DNA of 64,000 bases from Cohnella terricola (GTDB taxonomy: Bacteria > Bacillota > Bacilli > Paenibacillales > Paenibacillaceae), in assembly GCF_007786475.1 (NCBI RefSeq), contig NZ_VNJJ01000002.1, forward strand, positions 1 through 64,000, given 5' to 3'. Every line of letters starts with the position of its first letter. The first letter of the stretch is position 1. The notes under the pieces were generated by a model, which had not been told where the DNA came from, did no database searches, and saw only the letters and a program-made list of their open reading frames with translations. The position numbers and the translations under genes are program-made. Positions 59,294-64,000 of the stretch are shown here, one piece after another.

Positions 59294-60586
59294 TTGAAAA
59301 AGAATCTTAGTTTGTTGGCCATAACGGCAGTGGCGACCGCCAGCTTGGCCGGTTGCGGATCCACCGGAAACGATTTATCTTCGTCTCCCGCTTCGGCTTC
59401 TTCGTCCGCCTCGGAGAAGGAAGTCACGATCAACATCTTCCATCACCTTGGTGAGGAAGCCAAGCGGAATGGATTGAAAGCGATTACGGATATGACAACC
59501 GAAAAGTACCCGAACATCAAATTCAATATTCAGGCGATCGATTACAATTCCTACAACAACATCCTGAAGACGAAGATCGCAGCCGGAGACGCGCCCGACA
59601 TTGTCTTCGGAAATCCGATTGCTTATCGGGATATGATCAAAGCCGGCCAAATTCTGGACTTAACAGGCGAGTCGTTCTTTCAGGAGCTCAACCCGTCTGC
59701 GCTCGACGAGATGACGATCGATGGCAAGACGTATGGCGTTCCGCTTGATATCGGAGCCATGGGCATCTACTACAACAAAGACATCTTCCAAGAGCAAGGA
59801 CTGCAAATTCCGACGACGTTCAGCGAGCTTATCAAGGTGGCCGACGCCCTTCAAGCTCAGAAGATCATTCCGTTCGCTCACGGATTCAAAGACTCCTGGA
59901 CCGCCCAGGCTGACTTCCAAGCGGACTGGTACGGCAACGTCAGCAAGTTCCCGGATTTCTTCGACAAAGTGCAGGACGGCTCTCAGAAGTTCGCCGACAG
60001 CCCGGAATTCAAGGCTTCGGTTGAGCGGTACAAGAAACGTCTGTCCTATTCCAGCGGCGACGATCTTGGAACCGACTACGCGAAGTCCGTGCAAATGTTT
60101 GCCGGCGGCAAAACGGCGATGTTGATCGAAGGAGACTGGTCGATTAGCGAGATCCGCAAGAACAATCCCCAAGGGAACTTCGGCTTCTTCGCCCTGCCGT
60201 TCTCCGAGACTGCAAGCGACAACATTCTGGGCATCAGCGCCGGTGACGCCTTCATGGCCAGCGCTCAGACCAAGCATAAGGACGAAGTGCTCAAGTTCTT
60301 CGATTCGATGAATTCGGCCGAAGGGGCGAAGGCTTGGAGCGACCACAGCAAAACGATCAGCGCCAACAAAAATTTCACGATCAGCGGAGCCGATCCGATC
60401 ACGTCCGATATTTTCGAGTACATTCAATCCAGCCGAACGTACAGCTTCGGCAAAGCCTACACGCTGACCGGCCAGATGGATGCCATCTTCCGCAAGTTCC
60501 AGGAAACCGTCGGCCTGGATCAGAGCGCGAACGTGGACAAATTGATCTCACATCTTGACACCGACATCTCCAGATTACTGAAATAA
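59294..60586 (+). CDS. Sugar ABC solute-binding lipoprotein
   Basis: 430 aa. Signal peptide with lipobox LAGC, Ser/Ala linker, family-1 solute-binding fold: INIFHHLGEEAKRNGLKAITD, YPNIKFNIQAIDYNSYNNIL, DIVFGNPIAYRDMIKAGQILDL, VPLDIGAMGIYYNKDIFQEQGL, MFAGGKTAMLIEGDW. TTG start with AGGAGGG upstream. Downstream lie its two permeases, upstream its two-component system, giving a complete induction and uptake unit. The ligand is probably an oligosaccharide; the flanking hydrolases suggest which, but the sequence does not say. Confidence 0.92.
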   Translation: MKKNLSLLAITAVATASLAGCGSTGNDLSSSPASASSSASEKEVTINIFHHLGEEAKRNGLKAITDMTTEKYPNIKFNIQAIDYNSYNNILKTKIAAGDAPDIVFGNPIAYRDMIKAGQILDLTGESFFQELNPSALDEMTIDGKTYGVPLDIGAMGIYYNKDIFQEQGLQIPTTFSELIKVADALQAQKIIPFAHGFKDSWTAQADFQADWYGNVSKFPDFFDKVQDGSQKFADSPEFKASVERYKKRLSYSSGDDLGTDYAKSVQMFAGGKTAMLIEGDWSISEIRKNNPQGNFGFFALPFSETASDNILGISAGDAFMASAQTKHKDEVLKFFDSMNSAEGAKAWSDHSKTISANKNFTISGADPITSDIFEYIQSSRTYSFGKAYTLTGQMDAIFRKFQETVGLDQSANVDKLISHLDTDISRLLK

Positions 60587-60592
60587 AGAAAC

Positions 60593-60638
60593 GAGAGTGG
60601 GTCATTCCCCTGTTATCCGCAGAGGCATGACCCCTCTC
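60593..60638 (+). other. Intercistronic stem-loop
   Basis: GAGAGTGGGTCAT (60593-60605) pairs with ATGACCCCTCTC (60627-60638) with one bulged T. No T-run follows. It probably sets the ratio of binding protein to permeases, like the structure at 28264-28338. Confidence 0.55.
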
Positions 60639-60658
60639 TTATAGGAGTGAAGAGAACC

Positions 60659-61522
60659 ATGGCTCTAGCCAAGCACCGCATCAAAAGGGAACTGATCAAG
60701 CTATCCTTCCTGATTCCCGCCGTTCTGTTCTTTGTCGTCATCATCGTGCTGCCCTTCGTCAAGGGACTTTCATACTCCTTTACAGATTGGGATGGCATCT
60801 CCGAAAGCCGCAACTTCATCGGCTTCAAAAACTACTCGCTGCTCTTCCAAGACCACAATCTTCTGAAGCCGCTAAAGAACACCTTGTTCTTCTGGGTCGT
60901 TACGCTGATTGGAACGAACGGAATCGGCTTGATGATGGCTCTTGCCGTCAACGGTTCAGGACGTTTCAACCGAGCGCTTCGTACCGTTTTTTTTCTGCCG
61001 TTCGTCCTCTCGCTCGTATTGGTCGCGTTTCTTTGGACGTATTTGTACAGCGAAATTTTGTATCCTTACTTTGGCGTTAAAAGCTTGCTAGGCAATCCGC
61101 ATACCGTGATGTGGGGCATTTCAATTATGGCGATATGGAAGGATGCCGGATACTGCATGGTCATCTACCTTGCAGCGTTACAGCTCGTGCCTGCGGAATA
61201 TTACGAAGCAGCCAAGGTGGAAGGCGCCGGCCTATTCCGCCGCTTCATCTCCGTCACCCTTCCGATGATCGTGCCGGCACTGACGGCCAACATAACCCTG
61301 CTTACCGGCTGGGGGCTCAAAGTGTTCGATTACCCGATGACCGCAACTGGCGGCGGACCTGGCAATGCATCGGAGACGCTCGCCATCTATGTGTACAATT
61401 ATACGTTCCCTTATAATCAAGCAGGTTATGGGCAAGCGGCGGCTATCATGCTGCTGGTGCTTGTCTTTGCGATAACGGCCGTGGTGGCCGGTCTTCTTCG
61501 CCGGAAAGAGGTGGAAATGTGA
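60659..61522 (+). CDS. Sugar ABC permease (MalF/UgpA type)
   Basis: 287 aa, six TM helices: LSFLIPAVLFFVVIIVLPFV, SYSFTDWDG, RTVFFLPFVLSLVLVAFLW and the EAA loop EYYEAAKVEGAGLFRRFISVTLPMI that contacts the ATPase. ATG at 60659 is 10 bases after AGGAG; GTG at 60647 overlaps that site. It ends in ATGTGA overlapping the next start. Confidence 0.93.
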   Translation: MALAKHRIKRELIKLSFLIPAVLFFVVIIVLPFVKGLSYSFTDWDGISESRNFIGFKNYSLLFQDHNLLKPLKNTLFFWVVTLIGTNGIGLMMALAVNGSGRFNRALRTVFFLPFVLSLVLVAFLWTYLYSEILYPYFGVKSLLGNPHTVMWGISIMAIWKDAGYCMVIYLAALQLVPAEYYEAAKVEGAGLFRRFISVTLPMIVPALTANITLLTGWGLKVFDYPMTATGGGPGNASETLAIYVYNYTFPYNQAGYGQAAAIMLLVLVFAITAVVAGLLRRKEVEM

Positions 61523-62349
61523 GTAACCGAAAATGGCCGCTGATGTTGCGGAACGTGCTGCTACTGGCTCTGGCGCTCCTTTTCCTCATTCCGTTCTATA
61601 TTAGCATCGTTTATTCGTTAAAGAGCCGTGAAGAAATTACCGCTTCCGGCATTCGTTTCCCTTCCGTCTTCCATTGGGAGAACTACTCGCGGGCCATGGA
61701 AATCTCGAACTTCGGACACGCGCTCAAGAACAGCAGCATTGTAACGCTGGTTGTCACGGTCGTGCTGCTTATCGTCTGCTCCATGGCTTCCTACATCATC
61801 GCCCGCAACAGTCGCAATCGCTTCTACAACTCGGTCTACTACGTATTTCTGGCAGCAGTTCTAATTCCTTTCCAAGTCATTATGCTGCCGCTTTACATCA
61901 ACCTGAAGGACTGGGGGTTGCTTAATACGCTGGGAGGCTTGTCACTGGCTCTGATTGCATTCCAGATTCCATACAATATCTTCGTGATGACCGGATTCAT
62001 CAAGTCCGTGCCTCGCGATTTGGAGGAAGCGGCCTATATCGACGGCGCCGGAGCTTACCGTACGTTTTGGAGCGTTATTTTCCCGGTGTTGAAGCCGATC
62101 ACCTCAACTACCTTTATTCTGAACGCCCTGGCGGCCTGGAACGACTTCCAGACTTCACTGATCGTCGTTCAGAAGGAAGCGGTTCGTACGCTGCCGCTGA
62201 CGCAGTTTTACTTTATCGGACAATATTCCGTCGAGGTGAATCTCGCTTTTGCAGCCTTTACGTTGTCGGTTATCCCCGTTCTGATCTTCTATTTTGCCGC
62301 TCAACGGTACATTATCGGAGGCATGATGGGCGGAGCGGTGAAGGGCTAG
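61519..62349 (+). CDS. Sugar ABC permease (MalG/UgpE type)
   Basis: 276 aa, six TM helices: LLALALLFLIPFYISIVYSL, FQVIMLPLYINLKDWGLLNT and the EAA loop DLEEAAYIDGAGAYRTFWSVIFPVL. GTG start overlaps the previous stop; GAGGTGG is upstream. No ATPase gene in the operon, implying a shared MsmX-type ATPase elsewhere. A strong terminator follows. Confidence 0.94.
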   Translation: MSNRKWPLMLRNVLLLALALLFLIPFYISIVYSLKSREEITASGIRFPSVFHWENYSRAMEISNFGHALKNSSIVTLVVTVVLLIVCSMASYIIARNSRNRFYNSVYYVFLAAVLIPFQVIMLPLYINLKDWGLLNTLGGLSLALIAFQIPYNIFVMTGFIKSVPRDLEEAAYIDGAGAYRTFWSVIFPVLKPITSTTFILNALAAWNDFQTSLIVVQKEAVRTLPLTQFYFIGQYSVEVNLAFAAFTLSVIPVLIFYFAAQRYIIGGMMGGAVKG

Positions 62350-62367
62350 ACATCTGCAACAAGACAA

Positions 62368-62416
62368 AAGAGGGTGTCCCAAAAGGTCACGAAAGAGACC
62401 TGAGAGACACCCTTTT
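62368..62416. terminator. Bidirectional terminator
   Basis: Stem AGGGTGTC/GACACCCT with inner AGGTC/GACCT hairpin, A-rich left side and TTTTCTCT right side, between convergent genes. Confidence 0.8.
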
Positions 62417-62421
62417 CTCTG

Positions 62422-63306
62422 CTAAATTCTAGCTTTAAGGAACTTCACCGCCGCGGCGATATCCGCTTCCGGATTGGCTCCGACCTCGCGCTCGATCGTC
62501 AAGTAACCACCGTAACCGATGTCGCGAAGCGCCTTCAAGTATGCGTCCCAATCGACGCCGCCCTCTCCGAGCGGCACTTCGCGGAAAACGTCTCCGGACT
62601 CGGCATCTTGCGCGATTTTCTGATGGTCCATTGGCTCGAAGCCGAGTGCCCCGTAGACAAGCCTAGGATCGACTTCGCGCAAGCGGATTCCGTCTTTGGC
62701 GTGCGTATGGACGATATAATCCTTCAAATGATGTACCCCTAGAGCTGGATCGTCTCCGGTAACCATGACCATATTGGCCGGATCGAAGTTAACGGATACG
62801 CCTTTGGAGCCAAGCCCGTCGAGGAAGCTTTTCAGATGCGCCGAAGTTTCCGGTCCCGTCTCGATCGCGAAATAAGCGTTCATGCTCGTCGCATAGCGGC
62901 TAAGCTCCTCGCATGCCAGGTGCATCGATTCGTATACCTCGCTGTCGCGACTTTCCGGTACGATCCCGATGTGCGTGGTCACGACATTCGTGCCGAGCTC
63001 TACGGCCAAGTCCAAAATCCGTTTAGACTTTTCGATCTTTGCCGCATTGGCATTCTTGTCCTGGAAGCCGTGGCCGCCGAGATCGCCGACCAATGCGGAT
63101 ATTTCCAATCCCAACGATTCAATATCGGATTTCCACTCTTTACGTGCTGCAGCCGATAAGTTCGCGGGATCCATTTCTCCGGATACGGCATAGATTTGCA
63201 CGCCGTCAGCTCCGACGTTCTTCGCTTTGACCAGACCTTCGCGTACGCCTACCTTAAAGCTGTCCACGATAACTCCGATTTTCCATGGCTTAACGATTGT
63301 CGACAT
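62422..63306 (-). CDS. Sugar phosphate isomerase/epimerase (xylose-isomerase-like TIM barrel)
   Basis: 294 aa AP-endonuclease-2/IolE-like barrel. Metal-ligand strands are recognisable: FAIETGPE (Glu), VSVNFDPANMVMV (Asp), YIVHTHAKDG (His) and GYLTIERE (Glu). ATG at 63306 has GGGAG 9 bases upstream. It is 14 bases after the stop of a homologous gene, so the two form an operon, typical of cyclitol or ketose catabolism in Paenibacillus. Confidence 0.88.
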   Translation of the reverse strand: MSTIVKPWKIGVIVDSFKVGVREGLVKAKNVGADGVQIYAVSGEMDPANLSAAARKEWKSDIESLGLEISALVGDLGGHGFQDKNANAAKIEKSKRILDLAVELGTNVVTTHIGIVPESRDSEVYESMHLACEELSRYATSMNAYFAIETGPETSAHLKSFLDGLGSKGVSVNFDPANMVMVTGDDPALGVHHLKDYIVHTHAKDGIRLREVDPRLVYGALGFEPMDHQKIAQDAESGDVFREVPLGEGGVDWDAYLKALRDIGYGGYLTIEREVGANPEADIAAAVKFLKARI

Positions 63307-63320
63307 TCCGATTCGCTCCC

Positions 63321-64000
63321 TTACTGAATTTCTTCCCATAGCTGCCGCACATGATTCAGCGCGATCTTCGTCGCCCTCTCGCACGGCTCCATGCCTTCGA
63401 ATTCGATGGACAAGTATCCATCGAAGCCCGCTTCCTTGATGACGCGCAGCGCGCCACGGGTATCGAGATCCCCTTGTCCCGCGATCGCGCCTCGCAAGTA
63501 GGCGCCGTTGGCGGATCTAAACCAGCCTTCCCCGGGATTGTTAGATTCGGATCGGATGTAGAAATCTTTAACATGTACGATGGATGCGATCTTAATATTG
63601 TTGCGGATGCCGACTAGCGGATTCTCGTCGACGCATACGAAATTGCCGATATCGAGCGTCGTGCGGAAATTGTCTCGAGCGACTTCGTTAACGATCGCCT
63701 GCACCCGGTCACTTGCTTGAACATAGTACCCGTGATTTTCGATGCTCGTCGTAATGCCGAATTGCGCCGCATAATCGGCGATTCTGCGGCATGCCTCGGC
63801 AAGCTTGGGCAAATCCGCCATGAAGCGGCGAATCGACGTATCTTTGGAGTTTGCAACGTCATGCCGCATCAGCTTGGCTCCAAGCGCAGCAGCGACATCG
63901 ACTTCTCTTTTCACCCGCTCGATCTCTTTCTCGAACTCTTCGTCGTTTAATCCGGAGAAGTTCGCGCCGATCGCATAGTTGGAAATCTCGATGCCGACTT
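63321..64000 (-). CDS. Sugar phosphate isomerase/epimerase, 5' end outside the window
   Basis: Partial; at least 226 codons, open to the window edge. Same family as the gene downstream: TSIENHGYYVQ (Glu), RTTLDIGNFVCVD (Asp), ASIVHVKDFYI (His), GDLDTRGALRVIKEAGFDGYLSIEFEG (Glu). The start lies beyond base 64000; the GTG at 63914 is an internal Val (in VKREVDVAAALG). Probably the first or an earlier gene of a leftward operon. Confidence 0.85.
   Translation of the reverse strand, partial: VGIEISNYAIGANFSGLNDEEFEKEIERVKREVDVAAALGAKLMRHDVANSKDTSIRRFMADLPKLAEACRRIADYAAQFGITTSIENHGYYVQASDRVQAIVNEVARDNFRTTLDIGNFVCVDENPLVGIRNNIKIASIVHVKDFYIRSESNNPGEGWFRSANGAYLRGAIAGQGDLDTRGALRVIKEAGFDGYLSIEFEGMEPCERATKIALNHVRQLWEEIQ

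Noticed and set aside
59660-60427. 255-codon minus-strand frame opposite the binding protein
   Set aside because: Shadow of a well-supported lipoprotein gene, no ribosome site.

Overview
The window looks like a chromosomal piece of a Gram-positive, GC-moderate Paenibacillaceae bacterium, most like Cohnella or Paenibacillus. The evidence is HPr kinase, Firmicutes-type SLH surface protein, YesM/YesN two-component systems beside sugar ABC transporters, many TTG/GTG starts with strong GGAGG sites, and several candidate CcpA (cre) sites. I saw no rRNA, tRNA, CRISPR array, transposase, phage gene or plasmid origin.

Layout. 0.2-5.8 kb: a leftward MacB/FtsX-type export operon (two ATPases, lipoprotein adaptor, large permease); one ATPase carries an AbrB-like C-terminal domain. 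6.1-8.9 kb: RpiR regulator-nagB-nagA (GlcNAc-6-P catabolism). 8.9-11.2 kb: tdh-kbl threonine degradation. 11.3-15.1 kb: a cell-architecture group with a ParM-like actin, an M23 peptidase, a bactofilin and a membrane J-like protein. 15.1-22.1 kb: DUF1294 protein, SLH surface protein, and a leftward operon of aldehyde dehydrogenase, ALO-type oxidase, DUF1904 and phosphoesterase. 22.2-26.4 kb: a small basic ORF, an SsuABC/TauABC-like importer, a pentapeptide-repeat protein and a TrhA/hemolysin III protein.

26.4-35.4 kb is the most coherent island: an LplABC-like ABC importer, an RpiR (MurR-like) regulator, murQ, a frameshifted namZ (DUF1343), nagZ and a GNAT gene. It resembles the Bacillus subtilis murQ-murR-murP-amiE-nagZ-namZ-ybbJ cluster, with an ABC importer where the MurP PTS permease would be. 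Together with nagBA at 6-9 kb this forms a peptidoglycan amino-sugar salvage route.

35.6-44.5 kb: Gfo/Idh oxidoreductase, DUF72, a coiled-coil/phosphodiester glycosidase pair, TraB/GumN lipoprotein, HPr kinase, two small proteins, a nine-unit 51-bp tandem array and a DHA2 efflux pump. 44.5-50.1 kb: an HK-RR-solute-binding-protein set without permeases, a ComFB-like gene, and a class F-like sortase next to a tiny His/Lys-rich LPKTG protein. 50.4-64 kb: two paralogous predicted glycoside hydrolases, an AraC regulator, a complete HK-RR-SBP-permease-permease sugar uptake system and two sugar isomerase/epimerase genes, the last cut by the window edge.

Cross-cutting signals. Candidate cre sites lie in front of several sugar genes while hprK is in the same window. 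Palindromes of the form TGAAA-N5-TTTCW sit at or near promoters of the two RpiR-linked loci. Intergenic repeats at four places all have a 51-bp period. All functional assignments are from reading the sequence; no database search was run.
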